A stretch of 64,000 nt of DNA from Adenophora triphylla var. japonica (Eukaryota > Streptophyta > Magnoliopsida > Asterales > Campanulaceae): the NCBI GenBank assembly GCA_022495995.1, contig JAFEMH010005423.1:99661-163660 (forward strand). Direction: 5' to 3'. Below the pieces are notes generated by a model. That model worked only from the letters and a program-made list of their open reading frames with translations, did no database searches and was not told where the DNA came from. A program made the position numbers and the translations under genes. Shown here piece after piece: positions 1 through 10,769 of this stretch; position 1 is the stretch's first letter, and every line of letters begins with the position of its first letter.

Positions 1-50
1 TTCGTATGTTTTTCACATATGGTGACATGATAGTATGTCAGAATAATAGG

Positions 51-150
51 TATTTAGGATGACATGTAGATGTCATAAACCGTAGATACTTAGATGACAC
101 GTATATGCCATAAACCGTAGATACTTAGATGACACGAATATGCCATAACC
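51..150. repeat. Three 29-36-bp tandem repeats in the 3' non-coding part of copy A
   Basis: Units begin near 51, 87 and 122 and share TACTTAGATGACAC and CATAAACCGTAGA. The first unit holds a near-palindrome, ATGACAT-GTAG-ATGTCAT. The same three-unit array is in copy B (8213-8312), so it belongs to the element. The rest of 151-595 is non-coding and nearly identical to B; I see nothing else in it. Confidence 0.8.
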
Positions 151-595
151 ATAAGAATAATGCTTAAGATCAATCATCTAAGCTGAGTGGGAATGGGTAA
201 GCTATATGAGTTTACCCATATAGGCCCACCCCACACCTCAATTAGTGAGATAACTTGCGCTCCAGTGCGAAGGTGTGGTAACCTAACTTCTTTAGAAAGA
301 GGTAATTAACTCTTTAAACCTTAGAAGGGATTGTGTACCTTTACTTGAGAAGAGATGGCCAGCCTCTAACGGAGGAGGAATCGTTGTTCTTTGCATGCTT
401 TCGATATGTCCCCATGTAAATGTGTCAATACCTCATAAGATAGAAACACGTTAAAAACGGACGCCAACTAAGGTTGACGTCTCTCACAAAGCATGTTAGA
501 GACATCTTATCATGTAAATAATTAAAAAGATACATAGGAGAAAAGAATTAAAATACGATTCATACCTGGAAAGATGAGTTCATGGGAAGTCATAT

Positions 596-1700
596 TTAAA
601 TGTAATACCTTTTGAGATGAATGGCGTTCCAACTTCGGGGTATCATTTGGCCATCCAAGGTTGCAAGGCGATATGCTCCTTTTCCGGCTTGTGCATCTAT
701 CAAGTAGGGTCCCTCCCATTTTGGGGCGAGCTTGCCGCATTGGACTCCTTGGTATTTTGGAATGCCTTTCGTAGGACTAAGTCTCCTACTTGAAACCTTC
801 GACCCGACGTTTTTATTGTATGATCGGGCTACCCTTTGCCGATATGCCGCCATGCGAACTTTGGCCATATCCCTTAGCTCGTCCACGGTATCCAGGGAAT
901 GTATCAAGATGTCTTTATTATTTTCGGATGTCGGCAAGCCGTATCTTGCCGTAGGTACAAGGACTTCGCCGGAATAACAGATTCGGTTCCAAATACAAGT
1001 GAATAGGGGTTTGACCAAGTAGCATTCTTAGATGTCGTCCTGTCGGCCCATAGGACCATTGGTAATTCTTTTGCCCAACGTCCTTTTTTCTCGGTTTAGT
1101 CTCTTTTTCAAGTTGCGATTATTATTTTGTTGCTAGACTCTGCTGTCCATTGGCTTCGAGGGTGAACAGCGAAGACGTTACCATCTTAACACCCCAAGCC
1201 GTCAAGAAATCTTGGGTCCTCTTCTTGATGAACCGAGAGCCGTTGTCACAAATTATTTCGATGGAATTCCAAATCGGCTAAATATGTTCCTTTTGATAAA
1301 AGATATTACTTCTTTATCACGAACTTGCACATATGCCTCGGCCTCTACCCACTTAGAAAAGTAGTCCGTCATGGCCAAAAGAAATACTCGTCCCCCTGGT
1401 GCTCGGGAAGTTTTCCTACAATGTCCATTCCCAAACCATAAACGGCCAAGGTGACAGGATAGGATGTAGCAATTCTGGGCCGGGTGCGGGATGTCCCCAT
1501 GTCGGCCGACAGAATCGCATTTCTTTGCGTAGTCAATGGCGTCTTTTCTCATTGTGGGCCGTAAATAGCCCAACCTTAGAGCTTTAGTATGTAAACTTCT
1601 GCCCCCGGTATGATTTCCACAATCTCCTTCATGCGGCTCCTTGAGAACCTGATGGGCTCTATCTCGCTTCTAGACACCTTAAGTAGTGACTGCGGCAGAT
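596..1700 (-). pseudogene. Integrase domain, copy A
   Basis: This would catalyse insertion of the element cDNA into the host chromosome. The core begins near 1570 with MGYLRPTMRKDA (part of the zinc-binding N-terminal region), followed by DYFSKWVEAEA, which carries the first catalytic Asp. The C-terminal part at 596-1018 includes KLAPKWEGPYLIDAQAGKGA and ends RSWNAIHLKRYYI-stop. This is the last domain of the polyprotein, as usual in Ty3/gypsy. Several frameshifts split it, and the middle of the core (1019-1252) has no open frame. Copy B has the same end, so the stop after RYYI is the true polyprotein end. Confidence 0.85.
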
Positions 1701-1878
1701 TTTCTAAACAAGAGATTATCAATAAGTACATATTTAGATACTCTTACCCGAAGGCTCTCGCATTCTTCTCCTCAACTGGGATCGTATCATCTAAGAGATA
1801 CTTGATAATAGGGGCTGTCCAAGAGGTTGATGCAGAGAGGAAGGTATGTCAACATCTAGGACGAACATCTCGAGATTG

Positions 1879-2570
1879 TCAATTCTTTGGGATGTCAACA
1901 TGCACGATTGGGATATTGGTTTGTGAGAAGCTTTTGAAGGCCGAACCCAAATTTTCCAAAGCATCAGCTTGAGAATTTTCTTCTCGCGGGATTTGTTCCA
2001 AGGAAAATGTTTTGAATTTGGCCGAAATAATTTTTACAATTTCCAAATATGTCGTCATTTTAGCATTTTTCGCGACGTAGGACCCATTGTATTGATTAAC
2101 AATTAGTAATGAATCCATGAACACCCGGATATGCTTGACATCTAAGTCTTGGGCTGATGTTAAACCTGCGATAAGTGCCTCGTACTCTGCTTCATTGTTG
2201 GTAGCCTTGAAGCTGCAACTGATAGATTGTGGTATTATGTCCCCTTGTGGCGATTTTAGTACAACTCCAAGACCTGTACCTCTCATGTTGGAAGCACCGT
2301 TCGTGTAGAGAGTCCAAATTTTTAGAATGTCATCATCTTGAAGTTGCTGTACTTCCAATTCCACCTCTTGTTGTAGGGTTGGACTGAAATCAGCCACAAA
2401 ATCTGCCAGGGCTTGAGATTTTATTGCAGTTCTAGGCTCGTACTTGATGTCGTATGTGCTTAACTGTACAGACCATTTCGCCATTCGACCTGACATCTCT
2501 GGTTTTCTCATGACATTCTTAATAGGATAGTTAGTGCGTACAATAATAGTATGTGTTTCAAAATAGTGCC
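1879..2570 (-). pseudogene. Second (archaeal-type) RNase H domain, copy A
   Basis: RNase H removes the RNA strand of the RNA/DNA hybrid during reverse transcription. The domain runs from about 2320 (LYTNGASNMRG) through NNEAEYEALIAGL, VFMDSLLIVNQ and EENSQADAL. These are the four acidic-residue motifs of the additional RNase H carried by Tat elements next to the original degenerate one. In copy A the first catalytic residue is Asn (AAC), where copy B has Asp (LYTDGAS, GAC). This single transition at 2301 should disable the enzyme even without the frameshifts. The residual first RNase H lies just upstream (2558-2700). Confidence 0.85.
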
Positions 2571-3700
2571 TTAATCAAAGCTAAAATTAATTTTTGTAAA
2601 TGAGAATACCTGGTCTCAGCATCTAAGAGTGTCTTACTTATATAGTAGATGGGTTGCTGATTGCCATCTCGTTCTGTTATCAAGACTGCACTTACAGCGC
2701 CTTCGGATACTGCTAGGTAGATGTAAAGATGTTCTTCTATCTGAGGTTTGGCCAATAAGGGAGGTGTCGACAAGTAAGTTTTGAGTTCCTGAAAAGCTTT
2801 TTCATGTTGGTCCTCCCATTGAAACTTTTTGTTCTTTCTTAAGATGTCGTAGAAAGGTTTGCATCGGTCTGAGGATTTTGAAATGAATCTAGTGAGTGCG
2901 GCAATTTTTCCTGTTAGTCTTTGGACGTCCTTGACAGATTGAGGTGATGACAGGTTGAGAATGGCGCGTATTTGTTCTGGGGCGGCTTTAATGCCTCTTT
3001 TAGTGACCATATAGCCCAAAAACTTGCCGGCTTTCATTCCGAAGTTGCATTTAGCTGGATTAAGTTTCATATTGAAACAATCCAAGATGTCAAAGGCTTG
3101 AGAGAGATTGCTAATGTGGTCCTCGGCCTTCTTTGACTTAACAACCATGTCGTCGATGTATACCTCCATTGTGTCCCCAATCGATCCTTAAACATCTTGT
3201 TGACGAGCCTTTGATACGTTGCACCCGCATTTTTTAGTCCAAAAGGCATGGCAATATAACAATAAATACCGAGGGGGTTATGAAGGCAAGCAGTCTTCTT
3301 GGTCGAGATGGTTCCATCCGAATTTGTTGAAATCCCGAGGACGCGTCCATGAATGTGAGGAGTTCGTGACCTGAGGTGGCATCAACTAATGAATCTATGT
3401 GCGGCAAAGGGAAAGGATCTTTTGGGCGAGGCCTTATTTAAGTCGGTGAAGTCGACGCAAACTCGCCATTTCCCGTTTCTCTTCTCTACCACAACCACAT
3501 TTGCCAACCATCTTGGATAATCGACCTCTCGTATCATGTTGGCTTTGAGTAAGCGCTCTACCTCCTCCTTGATGATCCGATTTCTGGTTTCGCAAACTTT
3601 CTACGTTTCTGTGCACCGGTTTGAAGCCGGGATCTATGTTAAGTTTGTGAGTGATGACATCTTTGCTAATGCCGGTCATGTCATCATGTTTCCAAGCGAA
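2558..3700 (-). pseudogene. Reverse transcriptase plus first RNase H, copy A
   Basis: The RT palm motif YIDDMVVKS is at about 3140-3170, followed by LNPAKCNFGMKAGKFLGYMV, the thumb/connection typical of Ty3/gypsy RT. The N-terminal part (3434-3679) reads MTGISKDVITHKLNIDPGFKPV before a frameshift that garbles the fingers. The degenerate first RNase H follows (PIYYISKTLLDAETRYSHLQ, about 2570-2640). At least three frameshifts separate these parts. The matching stretch of copy B keeps a longer frame in the fingers. Confidence 0.88.
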
Positions 3701-3842
3701 ACTTTTTATTCTCGCTTCTTAATAGGTTCACAAGCTTCTCCTCTATATCGACGATATGTCGGTGCCAATAAGTACTTTGATGTCCGGGTTGGAAGGATCT
3801 AACAATACTTCTTTCACATCATCCTCCTTAGCTTCCGTGACT

Positions 3843-4490
3843 TCACGTACTTTCTTCGGTAATTGCTATGCTTGTTTTGGAGATGTAGACGCCTTCATTG
3901 AAGTTTTGTAACATTCCTTGGCCACTGTTGATCACTTTGTAAATCTTAGCGACACCCCAAGGTGTTGGAAACTTCACACATTGATGGTAAGTGGAGGGTA
4001 CGGCCTTCATTCCATGAATCCACGGTCTTCCAAGAATTACATTGTAAGATGTTGCGCAATCAATTACACAAAACCATTCCACGGTGTTGAGGCCCTTTGA
4101 GTATATTGGAAGCTTTATCTCCCCATTGTTTCTTTGACTTCGCCACCGAAGCCTACCAAAGATCAAGATTTTTTGACAATCTCCGATTCCGGGATGTTCA
4201 TTTCTTTAAGGGTACCCAACATAATAAGATTGACGGAGCCGCCCCATCTACCGTAATACGTCGTATGGTACGGTTGGCGACTGCAAGGAAATGACCGTGA
4301 CCGTCATGATGGGGTTCCGGCAAGTTATCACGATCACTTTCATCAAAGACAATTGGAGTGCAGGCAAGGTATCGACATCCTGGTGTCTCTCGGCTTTTCA
4401 TCTTTTGACTCCTTAGCATGTCGTTTTGCGGCGTAATAGGATGTTCCACATATTTCGAGCCTCCACTAATGAAGTTGATCACCTTTGTTG
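3843..4490 (-). pseudogene. Aspartic protease domain, copy A
   Basis: The retroviral-type aspartic protease cleaves the gag-pol polyprotein. It runs from VEHPITPQNDMLRSQ (about 4450), through the active-site stretch, to SYNVILGRPWIHGMKAVPST (about 4010), the C-terminal flap/dimer end conserved in plant gypsy proteases. The catalytic loop reads DGAAPSI here instead of the DGGSS seen in copy B, so the Gly after Asp-Gly is altered and a frameshift follows. Confidence 0.82.
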
Positions 4491-6186
4491 ATGCTTTGGG
4501 GGAGAAACCGGTCTTTCGCCTTCATGAGGAGCTTCGTACTTTCTGCTTTCTTCTTTCTCGATCCCAACAGCCTCCTTAAGATGTCCTTTCGAGAGCAAGT
4601 AACCGATCTCCTTTCTTAACGCGATGCGAGTCTTCGCAACATGCCCAAAGTCTTCATGGTAAGCACACCATTTTGATTTGTCACGCCATCCCGTGGTTTT
4701 GTCCGTTTTCTTTGGCCATCGGCTTTGTCTCCCGTGTTGCCCATTGCGCAAAGTACACTGAAATATCAACGAAAAACAATAATCGAAATGTTAGGCACAT
4801 TATCATTATCTTCATCCTCACCGTCTATTGAATTAATTTTGCTAGTGTCAATTCTCGGATAAGGATTGGGACGGTTGTTTACTGCGATGGGACGATTCAG
4901 TCTTTCTATCGGGATGGTCATATGTCGACGTCTTGGATGATGACTTTGATCTTCGCAGCCTCATCTTCCTCCGGCCTTATGAATCTCAATGCCCTGCTCC
5001 CGACTTCCTCCGGCCGCTTACAAGGAGTCATTACCAAATCTTGGTAATACGCGAATCTTTCTTCAACCCCATTTTGAATGCTTCGTGGTCATCGACATGT
5101 CAAGATTGGGAATTTCCAAGACCTCTTTATTGAACCGGTGGACGTAATCCTTTAGGGTTTCATTAGGGCCGAGTTACATTGTAAAGGTCACTTGTCAACC
5201 TTTCAAATTGTCGATCGCATGAGAATTGGTTATAGAACATGTTGATGAGCCGGGCGTATGAACCAATTGAACCTAGGGGTTGCCTAATCAACCATTTGAG
5301 AGCTGGTCCGGATAAGGTGGATCCAAATCCCTGCATAAGCAAGCCTCCCGGAATTGAAGTGGAATATGGATTATGTCCATCTTTTCTTGATAGTGTGCCA
5401 CGTGCTCCTCCGGGTCCGTGGTGCCGTCGTACAACTTCATAGATGGTACATCAAGCGCTTCGGTATGTCGACATTTGCAATTGCTTTGGGACAAACCGAG
5501 ACCGATTGTAGCAGCTTTGCGTTCTTGGTTGAATTGGAGGAGTCACACACAGTACGTTCATTACTAATTCTCTGAGATCCTGCATCCGTTTAGCTAGTGG
5601 GTTTTCTGCAAAGGGTCACCCATAGGAATACGATTGAAATTATTATTATTGAAAAGATTATTAAGCAAACCAGAGTTGTCCGTAGTAGTCGTGACAGTGA
5701 GTCTTTGTCTATAAATGGGATGAATGGAGTGAATCCTCAGAAGATGGTGTCAAAGGGGTGTCCCCGGGCAAAGATGTTGACATCATGAAAGATGTCGGCG
5801 GAGGAGGATTGCCCATTGGAATGAATTCATTCGAAATGTAGATCCTCCAGGAGTTGTCAAAGTTGAGAACCCTTGCGCGCGGTGGTGATATGTTTTCAAG
5901 CCGAGATGCTATGAGTTGTTGGTCTTTACGCATCTTAATCATGGAATTGGTCAACACCTTCGAATTGTTATCTTGCTGGTCCAACCTTTGATTCAACCTG
6001 GTTAGGATACTCCGGATGTCGGCATACGCATTGGAAGAGGTCGCCCCCTTTTGTGGAGTCTTCGTAGGTTGAGTTGGGCTGAGATCCGGCTCGAGGAGGC
6101 GGTGGTAACAAGCCGGTTCTACCTCCCGATGTGGGAACAACGGTGGGACCTTTGCCGGCGGTGGACACATTGGTGGGTGCAGACAT
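4479..6186 (-). pseudogene. gag, copy A
   Basis: gag builds the virus-like particle and packages the RNA. The start is the ATG at 6186 (MSAPTNVSTAGKG), about 50 bp inside the primer site; copy B starts identically at 14353. A proline-rich N-terminus is followed by the retrotransposon gag core (VPSMKLYDGTTDPEEHVAHY near 5450). A zinc-knuckle-like CAYHEDFGHVAKTRIAL lies near 4650; the last Cys of the usual C-H-H-C set is Arg. The frame is broken several times, most heavily at 4790-5290. Confidence 0.82.
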
Positions 6187-6232
6187 AGTGAATTCGATTA
6201 GGAAATGTTTCAAATAACCGATAAACCACGAG

Positions 6233-6250
6233 GCCCCTCGGTGGGCGCCA
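6233..6250 (-). other. Primer binding site, copy A
   Basis: On the minus strand TGGCGCCCACCGAGGGGC begins 3 nt inside the LTR end. TGG matches the CCA tail of a tRNA. The matching site in copy B is 14400-14417. Confidence 0.75.
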
Positions 6251-6253
6251 AAT

Positions 6254-6858
6254 TGTTTTGGTAGAAAAACAATAGAGTAGAATCTTAACTATGTTTAGTG
6301 TGTGGATTGAATAATAAGGAGGGAACTATGGAATTCGATTATATGGAACAAGAAAATGAAAAACGAGACAATGACAACGCGATTTGTTAACGAGGAAAAC
6401 CTTGGAGGTGATAACCTCTTTGGAAAAAACCCGGGAGTTAGGTCTCCAACCTTAAAGGTTCCACTATAATGATCACAATTACAACTTCGGAAGATAATGG
6501 AGAGGATTACAAGAGTTTGTGTGTAAAGTGTGTGCGTATGAGCCTGAGTGTCATTTTCCGTCTCCATTTCCCCTTAAATACAAGTAACTAAGAAAGAGTC
6601 AAATATGGTTCCTACAATCTCGGCATTGTGGTTTATCTTTTCAACCTCCGTGAGACCAAGTCGCCCTAGCCGTTTGAAGGTCTGTTGAACGTGCTTGAAG
6701 GTTGTTTCCGCATTCCTCTCTTAATTACTGAAAAATAAGAATAATAATATTAGGAAATATTGGACAAGTAAATATTTAAAACAATACTTACAGTGTAATG
6801 ACATCTCGTTATGCAGGATCAACTGAAGATGTCGTCATGTCAAAAAATGCCCACAACA
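6254..6858 (-). mobile_element. 605-bp LTR between copies A and B
   Basis: The LTR runs TGTTGTGGGC...CTACCAAAACA on the minus strand and aligns with 14421-15024, breaking at exactly the same base (CCCACAACA) on the outer side. It follows the primer site of copy A, so it is the 5' LTR of A. It also sits where the 3' LTR of B should be, beside the antisense gene of B. No second LTR lies between. A TATA-like TATTTAAGGGG (minus strand, about 6575-6585) is a promoter candidate. Confidence 0.85.
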
Positions 6859-7907
6859 CTTATGCTCAACTTATGCCAATGGCCTGGCGAGTTTTTGATT
6901 TTGTCCTCAAAGTAAACCGAGAAAACGGACTAAACCTAGGGCTTCCCGAAATTGCCTATTCCTATGATCTTCAACTTTTTGGTTCCAAAAGGTACCTTTT
7001 TAGAAAGAAATCAGGTAGAAATCCTTTGATGAGCACCACATCCTCCAGTGATAGGGGATGGAAGAATAGTTTTCTTTGTTGATAGGACGTCGATTGGAGA
7101 AAAGGATGAGATATCGAAGCAATGGAACAAGGGAGGTACTTAAATTCTTACTCTTGTGACTTCCTGTTCTTGAGACAAACTGAATTGTAATTGTTCTTGC
7201 TTTTATGTAGATATTGATTGGGGAGAATTGCTTCCACCTGCCAAAGACACTCTAGCCAAGAGGAAGTGATCGAGGTTGGAGACTCCTTTGATGGAATGTC
7301 AGCGGGAGATTTCAAGAAGAAATTCATGAGCCTGGCGACTGGGGTAAGACACCATTAATTGGATATTGAATAGTTTCAAAGGTTGTTATAACATTTAGTA
7401 ATATCAAGATGTCATCTTTCGATCGTAGGGTACGTGGAGGAATTGGCAAAAGAAGTTGAGACGCTAAAAAAGAAGTCCAAAGCTGACATCGCTTTGGTCA
7501 GGAAGGAGAAGTTAGCATCAGATAATAAGGTGAAGGAACATGAGAAGACTATAGAGCAATTAAGCAAGTCAGTGGGAGAACAAGAACAGACGGTGAAGGA
7601 CTTATTGAATAGACTGGCGAAAAGCGAGGATGACCACAACAAAGAGATAGCAGAAGTGAAGAATTCCTGCAAACTGGCTGCGGCAAAGACTGTCTCTCAA
7701 TGCAAGGTAAAGATGATGAAGGAGTATCAGGAAGGGAAGGCTGATACTTGGGATATCAATAGGGAATGTGCCTATCTGTTCAAGTTGACAGGTGAGGTGA
7801 CGGACGAGGGCGAGGTGTCGTCAAGTCCGTATGAAACGATTGTCAAGGATGTACCGGCGGTTGGAGAAGTGACACCGGATGCAACACACTGCGGCGAAGC
7901 CACCTAA
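6798..7907 (+). pseudogene. Antisense gene of copy B (gypsy-associated plant domain plus coiled coil)
   Basis: This gene is antisense to the retrotransposon, between integrase and 3' LTR, where Tat elements carry extra antisense ORFs. Exon 1 opens at ATG 6798 inside the LTR and leaves it in frame (AQLMPMAWRVFDFVLKVNR). It continues to RGWKNSF and, after a one-base frameshift near 7072, to the donor at 7135/7136. Exon 2 is about 7211-7343 (DIDWGELLPPAKD, SAGDFKKKFMSLATG) with one base missing near 7262. Exon 3 runs from about 7429 to the stop at 7907: about 155 residues, mostly a Lys/Glu-rich coiled coil (VEELAKEVETLKKKSK). The introns have GT/AG ends. The N-terminal half of the usual domain is missing. 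Function unknown. Confidence 0.7.
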
Positions 7908-8212
7908 ACAAAAAGAAGGTAAAACAACTTGGTTCTTGGTATTTTGTTGATGTTTCTTGGGGTGGAATCCCTTAAGACAATTTTTATTTTTATTTGGTTT
8001 GTAATGGGTCCATAAGGACTAAAGACAATCTTTTTATGTGTTGGGTTGGTCCAACACTTGTGCACGTTCTTGTTGGTAGTTCGGATACTTTATGGTTGCT
8101 TTAGTTTAGTTATGGTTTAATAGTTTTCAAGCACGTCAAGGCTTGTTTCTTTTGGATAATTTTTTGTATGTTTTGCACATATGGTGACATGATAGTATGT
8201 CGAAATGATAGG
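7908..8212. other. Spacer between antisense gene and 3' repeats of copy B
   Basis: Non-coding. It holds the 3' end of the antisense gene and the start of homology to the window edge (position 1 matches about 8165). No further signal seen. Confidence 0.6.
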
Positions 8213-8312
8213 TACTTAGGATGACATGTATACGTCATAAACCGTAGATACTTAGATGACACGTATATGCCATAAACCGTAGATACTTAGATGACACGAA
8301 TATGCCATAACC
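8213..8312. repeat. Three 29-36-bp tandem repeats, copy B
   Basis: Same array as 51-150, with TACTTAGATGACAC in each unit. 8313-8770 is otherwise non-coding and matches 151-595. Confidence 0.8.
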
Positions 8313-8770
8313 ATAAGAATAATACTTAAGATCAATCATCTAAGCGAGTGGGAATGGGTAAGCTATATGAGTTTACCCATATAGGCCCACCCCACACCTC
8401 AATTAGTGAGATAACTTGCGCTCCGGGCGAAGGTGTGGTAACCTAACTTCTTAAGAAAGAGGTAATTAACTCTTTAAACCTTAGAAGGGATTGTGTACCT
8501 TTACTTGAGAAGAGATGGCCGAGTCTCTAACGGAGGAGAAATCGTTGTTCCTTGCGTGCATTCGATATGTCCCCATATAAATGTGTCAATACCTCATAAG
8601 ATAGAAACACGTTAAAAACGGACGCCAACTAAGGTTGACGTCTCTCCACAAAGTATATTAGCGACATCTTAACTTGTAAATAATAAAAAAGATGCATAGG
8701 AGAAAAGAAAGGTTGTAAAGAATTAAAAGACGATTCATACCTGGAAAGATGAGTTCATGGGAAATCATAT

Positions 8771-9780
8771 TTAAATGTAATACCTTTTGAGATGAATGGC
8801 GTTCCAACTTCGCGGTATCATTTGGCCATCCAAGGTTGCAAGGCGATATGCTCCTTTTCCGGCTTGTGCATCTATTAAGTAGGGTCCCTCCCATTTTGGG
8901 GCGAGCTTGCCTGCATTGGGCTCCTTGGTATTTTGGAATGCCTTTCGTAGGACTAAGTCTCCTACTTGAAACCTTCTAACCCTTACGTTTTTATTGTAAG
9001 ATCGGGCTACCCTTTGCTGATATGCTGCCATACGAACTTTGGCCATGTCCCTTAGCTCGTCCACAGTATCCAGGTCATGTATCAAGATGTCTTTATTATG
9101 TTCGGATGTCGCAAGTCTCTTGCCGTTGGTACAAGGACTTCTGGTGGAATAACAGATTCAGTTCCAAATACAAGTGAATAGGGGGTTTGACCAGTAGCAT
9201 TCTTAGATGTCGTCCTGTCAGCCCATAGGACCATTGGTAACTCTTTCGCCCAACGTCCTTTCTTCTGGTTTAGTCTCTTTTTTAAGTTGCCGTTTATTAT
9301 TTTGTTGCTAGACTCTGCTGTCCATTGGCTTGAGGGTGAACAGCAAAGATGTCACCATCTTAACACCCCAAGATGTCAAGAAATCTTGGGTCCTCTTCTT
9401 GATGAATTGAGAGCCGTTGTCACAAATTATCTCGATGGAATTCCGAATCGGTGAATATGTTCCTTTTAATAAAAGATATCACTTCTTTGTCACGAACTTG
9501 CACATATGCCTCGGCCTCTACCCATTTAGAAAAGTAGTCTGTCATGGCCAAAAGAAATACTCGTCCCCCTGGTGCTATGGGAAGTTTTCCTACTATGTCC
9601 ATTCCTCAAACCATAAAAGGCCATGGTGACGGGATAGGATGTAGCGGTTCAGTGGTGGTGCGGGATGTCCCCATGTCGTTGGACAGGAATCACATTTCTT
9701 TGCGTAGTCAACGGCATCTTTTCTCATTGTAGGCCGAAATAGCCCATTCTAAGAGCTTTAGTATGTAAACTTACGCCCCG
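8771..9780 (-). pseudogene. Integrase domain, copy B
   Basis: The C-terminal domain is intact over 104 residues (8771-9085): DELRDMAKVRMAAY, GDLVLRKAFQNTKEPNAGKL, EGPYLIDAQAGKGAYRL, then RSWNAIHLKRYYI-stop. The core fragment at 9420-9602 reads MDIVGKLPIAPGGRVFLLAM then TDYFSKWVEAEAYVQVRDKE. The middle of the core (9086-9419) is frameshifted. Integration activity is therefore unlikely. It is the last pol domain, followed by about 850 bp before the antisense gene end. Confidence 0.87.
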
Positions 9781-9963
9781 GTATGATTTCCACAATCTCC
9801 TTCGTGCGGCTCCTTGAGAACTGATGGGCTCTATCCGCCTCTAGACATCTTAAGTAGTGACCTGCGGCGGATTTTCTAAACAAGAGATTATCAATAAGTA
9901 AATATTTAGATACTCTTACCACCGAAGGCTCTTGCATTTTTCTCCTCGGCGGGATCGTATCAT

Positions 9964-10765
9964 CTAAGAGATATTTGATAATAGGAGCCGTCCAGAGGTT
10001 CTTTGCGGGAGAGGCAAGTATGTCGGCATCCGGGCGAACATCTCAAGATGGTCAATTCTTTGGGATGTCAACATGTATGATTGGGATACCGGTTTGTGAG
10101 AAGCTTTTGAAGGCCGAACCCAAGTTTGCGAGCATACGCGAGAATTTTCTTCCCGTGGGATTTGTTCCAAGGAAAATGTTTTGAATTTGGCCGAAATAAT
10201 TTTTACAATTTCCAAATATGTTGTCATCTTAGCGTTCTTCGCGACGTAGGACCCGTTGTACGGTATTAACAATTAGTAATGAATCCATGAACACCCGGAT
10301 ATGCTTGACATCTAAGTCTTGGGCTGATTAAACCTGCAATTAGAGCCTCATACTCTGCTTCATTGTTGGTAGCCTTGAAACTGCAACTGATAGATTGTGG
10401 TATTATGTCCCCTTGTGGCGATTTTAGTACAACTCCAAGACCTGTACCTCTCATGTTGGAAGCACCGTCCGTGTAGAGAGTCCAAATTTTTAGGATGTCA
10501 TCATCTTGAAGTTGCTTTGTACTTCCAATTCCACCTCTTGTTGTAGGGTTGGGTGAAATCGCCCACAAAATCGGCCCGGGGCTTGGGATTTTATTGCGGT
10601 TACAGGCTCGTACTTGATGTCGTATGTGCTTAATTGTACAGACCATTTCGCTATTCGACCTGACATCTCTGGTTTTCTCATGACATTCTTAATAGGATAG
10701 TTAGTGCGTACAATAATAGTATGTGTTTCAAAATAGTGCCTTAATTTAATAGAAGCAGTTATCAA
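9964..10765 (-). pseudogene. RNase H region, copy B
   Basis: Pieces at 10490-10765, 10266-10646 and 9964-10272 cover the connection and the archaeal-type RNase H: LYTDGASNMRGTGLG with the catalytic Asp, NNEAEYEALIAGL, and NGSYVAKNAKMTTYLEIVKI. Frameshifts fall near 10260, 10330 and 10550. It corresponds to 1879-2570 in copy A. Confidence 0.85.
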
Positions 10766-10769
10766 AGCT

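Larger units (their letters stand above)
1..6253 (-). mobile_element. Copy A, internal region of a Tat-type Ty3/gypsy retrotransposon (partial)
   Basis: This is the internal part of an LTR retrotransposon read on the minus strand: primer site near 6250, gag, protease, reverse transcriptase, two RNase H parts and integrase, then a 3' non-coding stretch that runs off the window start. It aligns along its whole length with copy B (8165-14420), with scattered indels. The order protease-RT-RNase H-integrase and the second RNase H with an LYT(D/N)GAS motif point to the Tat lineage of Ty3/gypsy. Every domain is frameshifted, so the copy is dead unless the indels are consensus errors. Its 3' LTR and antisense gene would lie before position 1. 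Confidence 0.9.

Noticed and set aside
7412..7672. 86-codon minus-strand ORF
   Set aside because: Shadow of the coiled-coil exon of the antisense gene on the plus strand.
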